64,000 nt of DNA from Metaphire vulgaris (lineage: Eukaryota > Annelida > Clitellata > Crassiclitellata > Megascolecidae): contig CM030851.1 of NCBI GenBank assembly GCA_018105865.1, positions 13,294,516 to 13,358,515 on the forward strand, in the 5' to 3' direction. Positions 42,301 through 58,049 of this stretch are shown here, piece after piece. Position 1 is the first letter of the stretch. Every line of letters starts with the position of its first letter. Made by a program: the position numbers and the translations under genes. The notes under the pieces were generated by a model, which made no database searches, had not been told where the DNA came from, and was given only the letters and a program-made list of their open reading frames with translations.

Positions 42301-43486
42301 TGACATGGCTTACCGACTTTCAGGACCCATGGGTTACAGATTACATTGATTATCAAGGGTTCCGTGGGTCACGTGGGATTCATGGGTCACTTTGAGTGAA
42401 ACCCCCACCCCCACCCCCATTGCCATCTCTGACGTGTGTTCTGTCTGGTTAATGCCTAGAACTTACTGTTTACAGAGCAGTTGGCAATGAAGCTGGGCGT
42501 ATTGTTTGCAATGAAGATGGGTAGGTTATCAGCCTTTGGGGCAGTGAAGGTCAACTGACATCCATACGTTTGTACATCGTCACTAGCAACAGGAAGCTCA
42601 GACGTGGCGATCTGTAGGCCTGTGTTCGAGTTGCTAAGACCGTATCTTGTGGGTTCGTCTCGAAGCACCATCTCCCCGGTGCTGTTTGTCCACGTCATGA
42701 CTGGATTAATCTGTTGGTTAGTATAGCTTGCGTATTCGACGCTACAGTTCAACTTTACAGCGCTAGGATTCGACGCATCGAAGGAACACGTTGGTCCGCT
42801 TCCTAAACAACAATATGCAGTAATCTGTTTAGACAGGACTTCGGCAGCTGGTGACAGTTATCTTACTTTACAGTTTGTGTAATACAGTGTTGGCAGAAAT
42901 ATCTTGAGTGATATGTTGCAATTCGATAGCTCATTATTAGTTGTGCACAGAAAAAGAAACAGGAAATAGGATTTTTGTCCATTTTCTTTCTACGTGGTAG
43001 AAATTTAATTGCATAAAAGCGAAAGGAAATGCGATATTTTAAAAAATGTTATATAATGTTTCCCGACTTCCATTTTCCACGTTGCCATTTCATTGCTTTT
43101 GTCTACGAGAAGCACATTTTCGCATTGTCGGCGATTTTGGCAAATATCAAAAGGCTATTTTCATGCAATTACGCCATGTATCTCTGCCTAGAATAATTTA
43201 TTATACTATGTAATTCGGCGCATGGCGCGAGAGATTTGAGCGCTTTTCCAGAAGAGTCGTTATATGAATGCGTTGTTTTGCTGCATTTCACAAAACAATA
43301 AAAAAAGGGTAAAGGGCATGCAGCGACGCAGGTGGCTTACGCCATTGATATAAAGTAGTGTACCATTGCTTTCTCTAGGCCCGCGTTTTACCCTCGCACT
43401 GTAACGCTGCTGTCAAAAACCAGTCGCACAAAGTCAAGTAGGCCTCTCTCTCTCTCGCCCCCCCTCTCTCTCAGCACACACCCACA

Positions 43487-43526
<40 letters not shown>

Positions 43527-43559
43527 CGGTTATCTGCTATATTATATCGGCATACCTGC

Positions 43560-43617
<58 letters not shown>

Positions 43618-44860
43618 GGCTTACTAATGACGACTAAGCCAGCTCCAGCTGAACAGGCGGGATTCTGGTAGTTCTGAACGTAAATTCCGGCAGTAGCAAA
43701 CGGAATATTGCTGCTCGGTTCCACAGTTGCATTGAATATCGTCAGTCCCGTTTGATTCGCTGCGTATGTTGGCGATGGGGTGGCGAAAGGATCAGTTATC
43801 ACATCGTCGTAATTAGTAAGGTCCTGCAGTGAACCCTGTATCGAGATGGATGGAGCCACTTGCCATTGGACATTCTGATCAGGTTTCACTTTCTGAAGCA
43901 CAGTTGAATTGCCTTCGTAGACGACAGTATTCACCATTTGATTCGAGCAGGGTTCCTCCTGGGCAGACGTGCCTAACATGTATACAGTGACCAACAGTTG
44001 ATTTTGCATGGCTCTATCTATTTATTCGGATTATGTCGACGCCGAAGTAATGCAAATACGATAGTGGCGCAGAGATGTCCATGGGTTAGCTTAAGCCATG
44101 GGTTGGGTTGGAATGGGTTGGATTGGGTTGGGTAAGACTTTTCCATAATAATAGTGGGCTGGGTTGGGCTAGGTCAGAAAATAAGTCATGGTTGTACTGT
44201 ATTACGGTGGGTTGGGTTGGATCGGGTAGCACTAATACCGGCATGGGTTGGATTGGAGATTTTGTGGGTTGGGTTGGATTGGGTTCTAAAAAATGGACCC
44301 ATGGACAATTCTGCAGTGGCGTAGCCGAGATTCCGGAATGGGGGGTCATCTCATCATTTTCTCATTTTAAAAAGTGACGACGAGCAATATAATGTCGTTC
44401 TGGAAATCGCTTTCAGCTTTCGTGCATCCTCCTCGATTTCATAACTCCCACCCCACCCTCCTCCAAACTACTCAACAGACTTCACCAATCCCCTGACCAA
44501 TCCCAGTCAGAATAGGGGTGGGGGCCTCCCAGTGCTCCCTCCCCCGTGGCGACGCCAGTGAAACACGATTAGAGTCTTGCTTGTTATTGCAGACCAATGT
44601 CGCTGGCAAATGTTTCGAAGAACAGCTTGCAGTGAAATGCCACATGCCGTCAACTAGCGTTCAATCAAAATTACAATCAAATAACAATCAAAAATCTTTA
44701 AAACTCTTCGCTACATCGGCCCTTAATGATATCAGAGCAATGAAAAAAATACGCGAAGCAGCCTACGTTGAAGCAACGACATAGAGAAAAACAGCTGAAT
44801 AAGAAACTTCTTGCAGCTGACGGTCGCGTCTCTGGTTCCTTTCCTATTTGAGGCGTTCAT
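36392..44860 (-). CDS. Four-Ig-domain mucin-stalk membrane receptor-like protein
   Basis: Seven exons: 44767-44860 (signal peptide), 43625-43972 (V-like), 42467-42802 (C2-like), 41054-41395 (V-like), 40289-40624 (C2-like), 38119-38433 (mucin stalk), 36392-36633 (TM and tail). All internal junctions are phase 1 and the sum, 2013 nt, is in frame (670 aa). The leader contains CKKFLIQLFFSMSLL. V-like domains end AGIYVQNYQNPAC or GLYIQNYQSPDC; C2-like domains have LNCSVEY, MTW and YGCQLTF. The stalk starts with 14 consecutive Thr, then Ser/Thr/Pro-rich sequence. The TM segment is about TLAISLGLVLGAFAVGAVAC, followed by a Cys-rich stretch and YEIL and YTKL, two YxxL motifs; however CAACGGTATGA could be a donor that would remove them. 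The second V-C2 pair arose by tandem duplication. Function unknown; surface recognition or adhesion is inferred. Confidence 0.82.
36790..36990. repeat. 44-bp tandem repeat, about 4.5 copies
   Basis: TAAGACAATAATGTAACAAG recurs at 36797, 36841, 36885 and 36929. It then grades into irregular AATAATATAAC-rich sequence to about 37200. Intronic in the four-Ig gene. Confidence 0.9.
37205..37400 (-). mobile_element. CR1/L2-like retrotransposon 3' fragment
   Basis: Contains GGTTCAGTAGGATCTGCCC and CCTGTGTGAGAACTACT, the reversed end of the family at 14140-14568. Confidence 0.55.
37541..37780 (+). mobile_element. hAT-like MITE (CAGTGGCGTAGCCAGG ... GGCTACGCCACT)
   Basis: Flanks ACTCTAAG and ACCCTAAG are near-identical 8-bp duplications. 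Carries the internal GACAAGCAAAAAAGATTGTC motif. In the intron before the TM exon of the four-Ig gene. Confidence 0.8.
38730..39463 (+). mobile_element. piggyBac-like non-autonomous element, 734 bp
   Basis: Bounded by TTAACACGTTGA and TCAACGTGTTAA. TTAA boundaries and a CACG-type end fit piggyBac. Near the left end the 10-bp words GACGTCAACTGACGTC and GACGTCATATGACGTC form a double palindrome. Short frames inside are not a full transposase. Confidence 0.7.
39904..40253 (+). mobile_element. MITE (CAGAGATGGCAATGGG ... CCATTGCCATCTCTG)
   Basis: Inverted ends and internal GGGTC/GACCC palindromes. A copy duplicated along with the gene module is at about 42075-42430. Confidence 0.7.
40795..41018 (-). 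mobile_element. MITE (CAGGG-TATTTCTAGG family)
   Basis: The reversed end CAATCCTAGAAATAACCCTG is clear; the other end is diffuse. Confidence 0.6.
43300..43420 (-). mobile_element. 5S-SINE family body fragment
   Basis: Reverse complement resembles 34535-34630 (GCGGGCCTAGAGAAAGCAATG and GGCGTAAGCCACCTGCG). Head absent. Confidence 0.55.
43490..43614. repeat. (TA)n and (AAT)n microsatellites at a splice donor
   Basis: The (AAT)n tract ends only six bases from the donor of the V-like exon 43625-43972. Confidence 0.9.
44075..44312. mobile_element. GGGTTGG-rich element
   Basis: Bounded by CAGAGATGTCCATGGGTT and AACCCATGGACA-like words, filled with GGGTTGGGTTGGATTGG repeats. Probably a relative of the CAGAGATGG MITE. 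Confidence 0.5.
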
Positions 44861-44957
44861 TTGAAGCGTTTGAAGTTCAACGCGCTGTAAAATGAAATCG
44901 ATACTTATTTGACAAAATGTTAAAATGAACAAGTATCTTCCATGCTTAACGTAAAAA

Positions 44958-45007
<50 letters not shown>

Positions 45008-45047
45008 GGCTATGTGCGCTTCTCGAAAATGCTTGGTACGTTTCTAA

Positions 45048-45127
<80 letters not shown>
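44958..45127. repeat. (TA)n and (TTA)n microsatellites
   Basis: About 22 TA units at 44960-45003 and 27 TTA units at 45047-45127. Confidence 0.95.
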
Positions 45128-45128
<1 letters not shown>

Positions 45129-45977
45129 AACGCGGGAAAGAGTGTAGCTACGACATTGATTTGTGAAGGTAGGCTATATATAGGCCCTGCTTTCTTCGTG
45201 AAGTATAGACCTATTCTCTGTTTGTTGAATTTGTAATATGTGTATACGATGTGCAATTATTTCTTTTATATGCTGTAATTACCTGTAACATGTAATTATA
45301 ATTAAATTGGACAGAAACCAAAGACGAATCCCATGAGATCCTTCTAAATGCTTTATTAACTCGATAGTCTAAGTTTTAGATTAAATAAAAACTACAAAAG
45401 GAGTGAAACAGAGAGCACAATGTCAAGATTAGGCTGTGTTCTTTCTAACTACCACGACAATTGTATAAAAATATCTTTGAAATATCCTAAACTAGCTGCA
45501 AAATAGCTTTTTGTCTCCAACGGCTAGAAAATATTAGTAAAATTGAGTTCGCAAATCTTTCTAAACTGTTCTGGCGTCACAATAAACCTAAATAAAATAA
45601 ACCTTCTTCTTCTTCTTCTTAATAATTCTCAAACAACCGCGTCAATTAGCTTAAAAATAGGCAGGCTATACTGTAGGTTGATCAAGCGTAGACGTACTTG
45701 ATATACTAGTTTTATTAAAATAGATGTACTTGATATACTAGTTTTATTAAAATAGATGTACTTGTTATACTGCAACATTCCTTTAATGCATTAAAATCAG
45801 TATTTAACACAAATCTTCATCAACTCCAGAAGTTTCATTTCATATTTGTCTAGTAATTTTAGAACTGAGTTTCAAACCTTCGTAGGATATACATTCACGA
45901 AACGCTCGAGACTGTTTACTATGCTGTACACTATACTATTTGTCGTTTACCTAAGATTGAATGCACAGGGCGTCGTC

Positions 45978-46086
45978 TCACAAGAAGTCTTCAGGTAGTT
46001 CTAAGTTAAAAGTCAGGCCCAAAGCAGGAATAGCGTGACTCGTGGACCGACAGTGTAACGTGCCATCGCAACGGCGTGACCGCTTC
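45978..46086 (-). CDS. Candidate terminal exon, Cys-containing peptide
   Basis: After the acceptor ACGTGCAG the minus strand reads KRSRRCDGTLHCRSTSHAIP and stops at 45978. A polyadenylation-like AATAAA lies at about 45355. The C-x5-C basic segment recalls small cysteine-rich secreted peptides, but I cannot name a family, and a second frame is also open. Weak. Confidence 0.25.
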
Positions 46087-46269
46087 CTGCACGTCAGCCA
46101 TGCTACGATCACATTATACTATCAACGCATAAACGGAGTCTCACTTCTCAGTTCTAGCGACAATAAGTAATTGCATTGTAATGCTCATCCCCTCTTTGGA
46201 CTTGGTCACCATTAACGCTTTCCCACGCAGCCAACGGTGTCAACCATATAACCTATTGATAAATATAAT

Positions 46270-46271
<2 letters not shown>

Positions 46272-46348
<77 letters not shown>
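46272..46348. repeat. (AAT)n microsatellite
   Basis: About 25 triplets. Confidence 0.95.
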
Positions 46349-46349
<1 letters not shown>

Positions 46350-46359
46350 TAGGGCAATA

Positions 46360-47110
46360 TCAAACCTCCAAATGGCAGACCCTGATAACATACCAGCAGA
46401 AGTCCTTAATGCAGACATCACCACCTCATCTTAAATGCTATATCATTAATTGGGGGTGGGGGGATTTGGCAACAAAGTGGTGCAAAATTGCGAAATATGC
46501 AAATATTTCAAAGGCGCTCAGGGATTTTTGTTTGGAATCGAAGGGAGGGTTCCAGGTTCCGATTTGGCAGTGAATTAGCCGGTGGGTCGTGGCATCATTT
46601 TGCTTGCTAGATTTGGAGGGAGATACTATGTTTTTAAAATACCAGAAGTTAACGTGCCTATGAAAACTGACAACTGTAGCACTTCCCCCGATTTATTTTG
46701 AATAAAAGTGGCTATATCCTCGGCGTTCTGAATGGTCCTCTCTATTGAACATAGACAGTAGTGTCAGATGTGCATTGCATCTAAGTTTTCGCCACTAACC
46801 AGAAAACAGCCACGCCCTCAGGCTGAGGTTAATGCCTTAGCACACAGCACGGCATTTGAAGAAGCGAAGCAACTCGGGCCACACCCGCTCTCAGGCCGTA
46901 CAGTGTATTGTGATCTATCTGATAAAGATTATTCAGGTTTTTCAGAGCATGGAATTATGGTGCTCTTCTATACACGCAACAGTCAAAGGCAAAGTGAATA
47001 TATAATAACAGCCACTAACGTTGTACATGATCACCTGTAGCTGGTGCATCTCTACTGTAAACCGTAAAGCAATGCAAGCATATATTTTGAAACATGTCCT
47101 CTTAAAGATT
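46360..47110. other. Intergenic with one 90-codon frame of unknown status
   Basis: 46768-47040 (+) is open for 90 codons (ending TATNVVHDHL) with balanced composition, but has no recognisable motif, leader or clear splice sites. I leave it as sequence of unknown status. Confidence 0.3.
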
Positions 47111-47122
47111 CTAACTAAGGTC

Positions 47123-47307
47123 TCGGGGATATTTATAGGATTGTGAATTTGGGGGTGTCGACTTCAAATTGGGGTGTCCGGAGCTAATTAGTATCCATTT
47201 TGTATGCATACCATTGTCACATTACCAAATCAATTTTTTGGGGGGGGAGTGTCGACCTCAAATCGAGGGGGGTTGGGGGGGGGCGTTAGGGGTGTAAAAA
47301 TATCCCT
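47123..47307 (+). mobile_element. hAT-like MITE (CAGGGATATTTCTAGG family)
   Basis: Aged copy; flanks CTAAGGTC and CTAAGGTA match at seven of eight positions. Confidence 0.75.
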
Positions 47308-47889
47308 CTAAGGTATCCTATTGGTTTGAAGCTAATTTAATGCTAAATTAAATGCGACTATGATGTTACCTCTTATGCAATTTAGCTCATTTGCTGAAGA
47401 AATAGAGGAATTGTCAAAACCGATTAACTAATTTAATAACGTCAACCTAATGGCAACAACCAACACCTCACCACTGTCTGTACCCTGGGCAGTTCCATCA
47501 ATGCGGAGATAAACGCGGCGAAAGTTGGGTAAGAAAAATTAGCCTACATCCCAAAAGTCCATGTTACATAGTTTACTGCGCAAAAAATGACCAGTTGTAA
47601 ATGGTTTCATGCAGTTACAGGCTTACGTCTTTGCTGTTTGAAGTTAAGTTTGTACGCTGTGCACGTCATGTGCTCAACGCAAGAGCAGCAGTAAAGTCGC
47701 GTGGAATCAATCAAACGAGCTGTAGTAGGCCTATAACAACTCAGTGGCGCAGCCAAGGTTTCTGAATAGGGGGAGCACATCGACATTTTTGGGTGGAAAA
47801 TTCTCCAACGAGCAAAAAACTCTACGAGTTCCGCTCACATTCTCGTATTCTGCTTTGCTGCTTAGCGTAGGCTGTATTTGCGCTCTATG

Positions 47890-47892
47890 CTC

Positions 47893-47963
<71 letters not shown>
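47890..47963. repeat. (AAT)n microsatellite
   Basis: About 24 triplets. Confidence 0.95.
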
Positions 47964-47984
47964 TCTCTTCGCTCATGCTACGGT

Positions 47985-48175
47985 AGTTTAAAAATGTCAA
48001 ATTTACGCAACAGAGAATACCACAGGCAAAATTCTGAATGTCAAGCACTTTTGATATACATGAGATAGTGCCCTAATTTTTCAAAAAACGTGATTACTAG
48101 GCCTTCTTCACTTGCCTGTCAAAAGTGCTAGCCATTCACACGTCTGCCAATACCATTCTCTGTAGTTTACCGAGG
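47985..48175. repeat. 187-bp repeat unit, reversed
   Basis: Reverse complement of the unit at 25905-26190; abuts the MITE at 48180-48390 exactly as there. Confidence 0.8.
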
Positions 48176-48179
48176 CGGA

Positions 48180-48390
48180 TCTAGGGGAGGGCAGGGGGGT
48201 TCACATGTTCTCCGGGCGCCGAGGTGAGGGGAAGAAACACGTGCGAGGACCTTTTTTGCTCGTCAGCACTATATGAAGAGAGAGTTGAGGGGCGCCGAAA
48301 ACGATGTGAGGACCTTTTATGCTTGTCAGTTGTTAGGGGCGCCAACGTACACTTTGTCCCCGGGCGCCGAATACCCTAGATCAGCCTCTG
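48180..48390 (-). mobile_element. MITE (CAGAGGCGGATCTAGGG family)
   Basis: Second copy of 25679-25898, reversed. Confidence 0.8.
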
Positions 48391-48733
48391 GTGCTACCTA
48401 CCCCTCCCCCAATGCCACTTGAAATTCCATGTATAATGGCTGTGTACTGCTAGATTTTGTAGTGTTTTAATACATTGTTTTGTTGGTAGGCTTTGATACG
48501 CTATAGTCATAGCCATAATCTGTCTTAAATATTCTACGCACTATTTGAAATTTTCTCTTGACATGAATATCAAAAGAATTACAAAAGAACAGCGGTAGTA
48601 CTGATTAGCACTTCTTAAATTCGTGAAGTGATATTACATACGTTTCTGTCTATTAAACTGTCTCATGCTTAATTATAAATGGTATTTTGCTTGTGTTGTC
48701 TATAAAGCCTGTCCTAAACTGAACCAGATCATC

Positions 48734-48813
48734 TTAACCCCTTAACCGTGTATTTAACTGTAACTCAATGTAAAATGGACAGATATATCCGAGGTTCCCA
48801 GTTAAGGGGTTAA
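48734..48813 (+). mobile_element. 80-bp TTAA MITE, copy 3
   Basis: Same ends and core as 4937-5016. Confidence 0.8.
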
Positions 48814-48819
48814 CATGGC

Positions 48820-49237
48820 CCGTCCCTCGATCGACCTACTAACCATTCCACAAGATACTAGGCTGGGCTTTCATTTGGTTGATGTCCCTCGTTCTCATAC
48901 AGTCATTTGCTCTGGTGTGTAGTATGAAATGGTTGGGAGGTGCCATATTTCGAGGTCTGTAGATCAAAATTTAGACTAACAATATTGATATTCTTGAAGG
49001 ATGTGAAGCATTGAATATGGACACATACACGTCTATTGAGAGTTTTGAATTTACATCATATATCACTAATTGCTGCAAAAACCAGTTTCATTCACAAATA
49101 GTTAACATCTTTATCATTTACAGTACTGGCTGTTTAATCTTGTAAATAGCCTATGGATTGAAATTTGTGCAAAATTTTATTAAATCGCTTAGTAAATAAC
49201 AATTGTAGCGTACAGCACATTTGTTAAACGATATAAG

Positions 49238-49291
<54 letters not shown>

Positions 49292-50210
49292 TATAAACAT
49301 GCTGCACAGATTCTAAAAGCTGTTGATCAGTTCGCAGGAGGCAGACTTAATAAATACTTAAATGTGGAGAAAGTCCCTATCTAGGTCTTTGAATTAGTGC
49401 TATTTGCATACATAGACGAACCGTTCCGAACCGACCTCGCCACAGTCCTGCCTCGACCGAAAGAGAAAAATCCGACGTATCATCTTAGACCTGGAAAAAT
49501 TAATACACAGGAACTGCTATAGATATACCGTTAAAACATAATTGATTCACAGTTGACGAATATCTGCAATTGTAATATGCGAAGTGAATTGTAAATTCGT
49601 TCACGTTCTGAAATAGCAGAGGAGTAGCCGGGATAGCAGAATGGAGGTCACATCGACATTTTCGGTCCAAAAGTCTCGACGAGCAAAAAGCTAGTCGTCT
49701 CAAGCGCTTTCAACTCTGGAACGTTCTCTTCAATCTCATAATAGTCTACTCATACCCTCCCCCCCAACCATTCACCGATTTTGTGCGAATCTCACGACCG
49801 GTTCCGGCCCGAATAGGTGGAGGGCCCTCCTCGTATCTGCCTCCGTAGACCACGCCGTGGCTGTGCCGATGGAAATTAGAATCCAGATCGACCTTTCTAA
49901 TCAAGAAGTGTTAAGTAAGCTTAGATAAACTTCACCAGCCATGGCGTTGTAAAGATACAAGGACGTAGTTGTGCGGAATAACAAACCAGTGGCAAAATAA
50001 CCCATACGAAGACTTCAGCATTGACAGCGATGACTGCTTGTTGTTATTATTATTATTCTTCAAAGGAAAGGACATGTAGAAACTCTGATAATCACTTCAA
50101 ATAATTAATTATTCTCAAGCGCTGCTGCAGTCAGAAATTTGGATTTAGGTTGTAGCAACACCTGGCCCTCTGACGAATCGCTAGATACTTTCTACAGTAT
50201 CTGAACAGTT
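48820..50210. other. Intergenic, repeats only
   Basis: 48860-49060 resembles the AATGTGGATTTTG repeat at 24060-24290. 49240-49288 is (TA)n. 49620-49880 is a diverged GTAGCCGGGAT MITE with a GACGAGCAAAAAGC motif. No gene is seen. Confidence 0.45.
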
Positions 50211-50216
50211 GTCCAT

Positions 50217-50296
50217 TTAAACCCTTAACTGGGTGCCCCGAGTAACGCTCGTCCCTTTTACATTGAGTTACAAATAGTTGTCCAGTTAAGAGGTTA
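50217..50296 (-). mobile_element. 80-bp TTAA MITE, copy 4 (diverged)
   Basis: TTAA at both ends, with TTTACATTGAGTTACA kept in the core; about as long as the others but more mutated. Confidence 0.65.
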
Positions 50297-50361
50297 AACC
50301 GGAGACGCAATTAGACAATTTTATCGCTAAAGTCTAAGAAAACTGTATAAATATTATGAGT

Positions 50362-54875
<4,514 letters not shown>

Positions 54876-55037
54876 TGTGCTGTATCCCAAAAGCTATTAG
54901 CGTTGTCTCTATGTCATCTGAAATTCAACCAGGATCGTTTAGACCGATAGAAAATCATTTAGGACTTAGTTTTGCAAATACTAAGGTTAGTAGTGGGCCG
55001 ACCGTTTGTTTAGCATACGTGGTAAATAGGCCTACGC

Positions 55038-55206
55038 CATAGGCGGATTTAGAGTTTAATATTTGGGTAGGCTAGCATGGGGGTTTGGGGGTGCCATCCA
55101 GCACGCGACAGACCTGGTGTTGATGGAAAAACAATTTTTTCGTTTTGGTGGGATTAGTTGGGCATAGGCTTAAGCCTACCCTAGCCTTTAATAAAATCCG
55201 CCTATG
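55038..55206 (-). mobile_element. hAT-like MITE (CATAGGCGGATTT family)
   Basis: Perfect 8-bp target duplications GCCTACGC at 55030-55037 and 55207-55214. Confidence 0.92.
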
Positions 55207-55262
55207 GCCTACGCCAATTTTATTCAGCTTACAAATTTGTTTCGGTAATTTGGAATTGCTTC

Positions 55263-55365
55263 AATACTTAATGCTACATACATTAAACAACAAATGGTTG
55301 GCCCCCATGATTAGAAGTTGCCACCCCAACGGCCCCCCACTTGCCAAATCCTAGAGCCGCCACTG
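55263..55365 (-). mobile_element. hAT-like MITE fragment (CAGTGGCGGCTC family)
   Basis: Only one half remains (TACTTAATGCTACATACATT to GAGCCGCCACTG). Confidence 0.8.
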
Positions 55366-55702
55366 CGTAGCGTCATCAGTAAAAAGCAGAATATTGGTCA
55401 AACGCATTCGATGTAAATCTTTGCTATACCGAGCGTTTAGAATAACTTTTCACAATCAACTGTCGTTCTGAATTTGACATGCAGGCATTTATAATATGTA
55501 GCCTACGTTCGTCATCTAATCATCATATTGTTCCATCAAGTCCACATCGATCCTGGTGATGTTATGGCGACCTCATCCATTCTCATCATCAAATCATACT
55601 ACCTACCATCCCACCCACCAACCAACCAACCTCCCAAATTCCACGTTCGCTTACATGTAACTTAGGAAAAAATAGGGGCCTACATTTTGCTGCACTCACA
55701 AG

Positions 55703-55866
55703 CAAGTGGCGTGCAGAGAGTGGTGGGCGCCCGAGGCGAAGGCGATAAAAAATGTTTGGCGAGCAAAAACAGAAGGTCGCCGGGTCAATTTTTGCGCCCC
55801 TATCTGGCCGGCGCCCGGGGCCACCGCCCCATCGCCCCCCCCCCCACCGCCTCTGCACGCTACTGT
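55703..55866. mobile_element. MITE (AGTGGCGTGCAGAG ... CTCTGCACGCTACTG)
   Basis: Inverted ends and a GCGAGCAAAAACAGAAGGTCGC internal hairpin motif. Confidence 0.75.
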
Positions 55867-55869
55867 TCA

Positions 55870-56600
55870 CAAGAAATGAAGCAAAATTACCCTTTAAGAA
55901 CAACTATAGGCCTACTCCAAAATAAGGTTTTAAAAGAACATCAGCTTGAATTCGTAGATGCACGTCCAATCACAAACCTCTGGGTGAAATGATAGCCAAG
56001 AAGCTCTACTAACGTAACAACCCTGACGATCCTTGCGAAGAGAACGCTACTATAGCCGACTGCGTCATTAACGGTCTTTCTTCTCCGGTCTGATGTTATC
56101 TGTCGCGACCTGTCAAGCGAAACAAGCGCGGCCGAATAAATTAAAACCGAGGGACACTGTCACCACGACCCGTTGACCCATGGAGCTTTTAGTTGAAACG
56201 TATATAAATTGACTGACTGACTGACTGACTGACTGTGGGAACGCAAATGTGACAGAATCGCATTCATTTTACTCGTATCTATACTCCATCATCTCGGTTA
56301 CTTACTGACTGCCCTCGGATAGTTTATGGCCTATATGTGTTCGGCAGCGCATTGTGCCCATTTTCAAGCGAGTCGGTATACTCTGTGCGTTAGTTGAAAA
56401 TAAAAACATGCACATCCAGTTAGAAAAAGAGATCGAATCAGAGAACTTTGTGCGAAAGAATAACAATTGTTCATGGCCTGCTCCGGTGAACGGTTTCTTC
56501 GAATAATTTTCTTTCCGTCGTCTATTCGTTGTGCCCAGCAGCCCAGCCACGCACGCAGAAGTAAAAAGTATAACTACCAGGAAACCTGGAGTGAAATGGC
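55870..56600. other. Intergenic, mostly unrecognised
   Basis: Contains a (GACT)n tract at 56211-56236 and a GC-richer patch at 56100-56175 ending GACCCATGGAGCTTTT that looks like a dispersed repeat but has no second copy here. Confidence 0.4.
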
Positions 56601-56605
56601 AATGC

Positions 56606-56778
56606 CCATGGGCGCCCCCGCAGAAATTTTTCCAGGAGGAGCAAGACACATTTTAACACAATGGTCATGGTTAATATTTTAGCAAAGTTTTCAGATTTCT
56701 ATGTGAAATATTGGTATAGCCATTTTCCAGGGTGGGGGCAAGTGCTCCCTCTTGCCCTAATGTGCGGGCGCCCATGGC
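56606..56778. mobile_element. MITE (CCATGGGCGCCC family)
   Basis: Second copy of the 53487-53735 family, with ends CCCATGGGCGCCC and GGGCGCCCATGG. Confidence 0.75.
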
Positions 56779-57321
56779 AAAGGTTTACCGTTTGCAACGA
56801 CATGTTTAGTGCGATACTTGCAGTCAGTGGTCTATCCAGGTCTGTTAGGGGAGAGATACCCCCGCAAACCACACAATTCCCTCCCCCCAAAAAAACCAAC
56901 ACGGACACAATTTTTTGCATAGAACTGTGTATCTTGCCCTCCAACCAAATTAATTCCACTCCCCAAAGACCTAGAGTCTGGATAAAACACTGCTTGCAGT
57001 AATCAAATCCCAAACCGCATTGTTTGATAAATAAGCCTACCACATATAAGCGCAAGCTTCAATTAGGTCTCTAGGTTTTAGGGCCCCACTTTTCAAGAGG
57101 TTACGATAGGGAAGGGGTTAAGCCCCACTTTTTCATCCAAGTTAACGGCAATGAAGTATAGACTTTTAATCTGTGACAACCTCTAGGAATAGAATGTGAA
57201 CAGGCCTCTTGTCGTTATTGGTGTATTACAGTATCTAGGGTACATGGCTGCACTTTGACTGCACTTGTTAAGCGTTCTTGTCTTGGACCTTAGTCTTGTC
57301 TATTGCGCTGAAGAAATTGTC

Positions 57322-57325
<4 letters not shown>

Positions 57326-57384
<59 letters not shown>

Positions 57385-57400
57385 CAACAACAACAACAGG
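57326..57400. repeat. (AAT)n(AAC)n microsatellite
   Basis: About 18 AAT followed by seven AAC triplets. Confidence 0.95.
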
Positions 57401-57641
57401 GAAGATGCTTTGGGCGCCACTTGAAGGGGGCACAACAAACTATGTGATTTTGCTCTACTCAGCGTTTAGAGAAAGACGAAATTTTGGAAAACTGACTTTG
57501 AACACATCATAGACCAGTTCGAATCAGTGAGAGCGCAAAGCGCATTTGTAGTTTCAATCGTGTGTCGAAAAATGTCATGATTAGTCAATTAAGGATTTCT
57601 TAGCTTGCTAATTTAATTTTCTGACCCCATGCCATGAGCAC

Positions 57642-57721
57642 TTAACCCCTTAACCGTGTATTTAACTGTAACTCAATGTAAAATGGACGGATTTATCCGG
57701 GATCCCCAGTTAAGGGGTTAA
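57642..57721 (+). mobile_element. 80-bp TTAA MITE, copy 6
   Basis: Nearly identical to 4937-5016. Confidence 0.8.
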
Positions 57722-57923
57722 TACCTAATACCTTGGGCACAACCCTGTTTGTCATGCAAATATCTACTATAGATAATATAATTTATTCGAAGACAACAAA
57801 ATTATGGGCGTCGTACGCTGCTGGGTAACTAGAGCTAGACCTACTTGGCAACACTATATAGAGACAGACCTATATACCGTGATTCGCGTACATTCAACTT
57901 TCTACACTTCGCGAACCACCCAT

Positions 57924-58044
57924 CAGGGATATTTCTAAGATCGTGAATTGGGGGGGGGGTGTCGACCTCAAATTGGGGGGGGGTGTCCGGAGCTAATTAG
58001 TATGCCTACCATTGTCACATTACCATTTGGGTGGGGGTGTCGAC
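57924..58044 (+). mobile_element. hAT-like MITE fragment (CAGGGATATTTCTA family)
   Basis: Left end intact, right end lost. Confidence 0.7.
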
Positions 58045-58049
58045 ACAGT

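Larger units (their letters stand above)
42047..44800. repeat. Tandem duplication unit 2 (V-C2 module)
   Basis: Carries exons 43625-43972 and 42467-42802 and the 3' part of the true signal-peptide exon. Intron sequence is almost identical to unit 1, but about 600 bp at 42970-43620, including a SINE fragment and microsatellites, is private to it, and unit 1 has a private MITE at 40795-41018. Confidence 0.85.

Noticed and set aside
44518..44784. Plus-strand 88-codon frame near a CTTGTTATTGCAG acceptor-like site
   Set aside because: It overlaps the signal-peptide exon on the opposite strand and exists twice only because of the tandem duplication; no family recognised.
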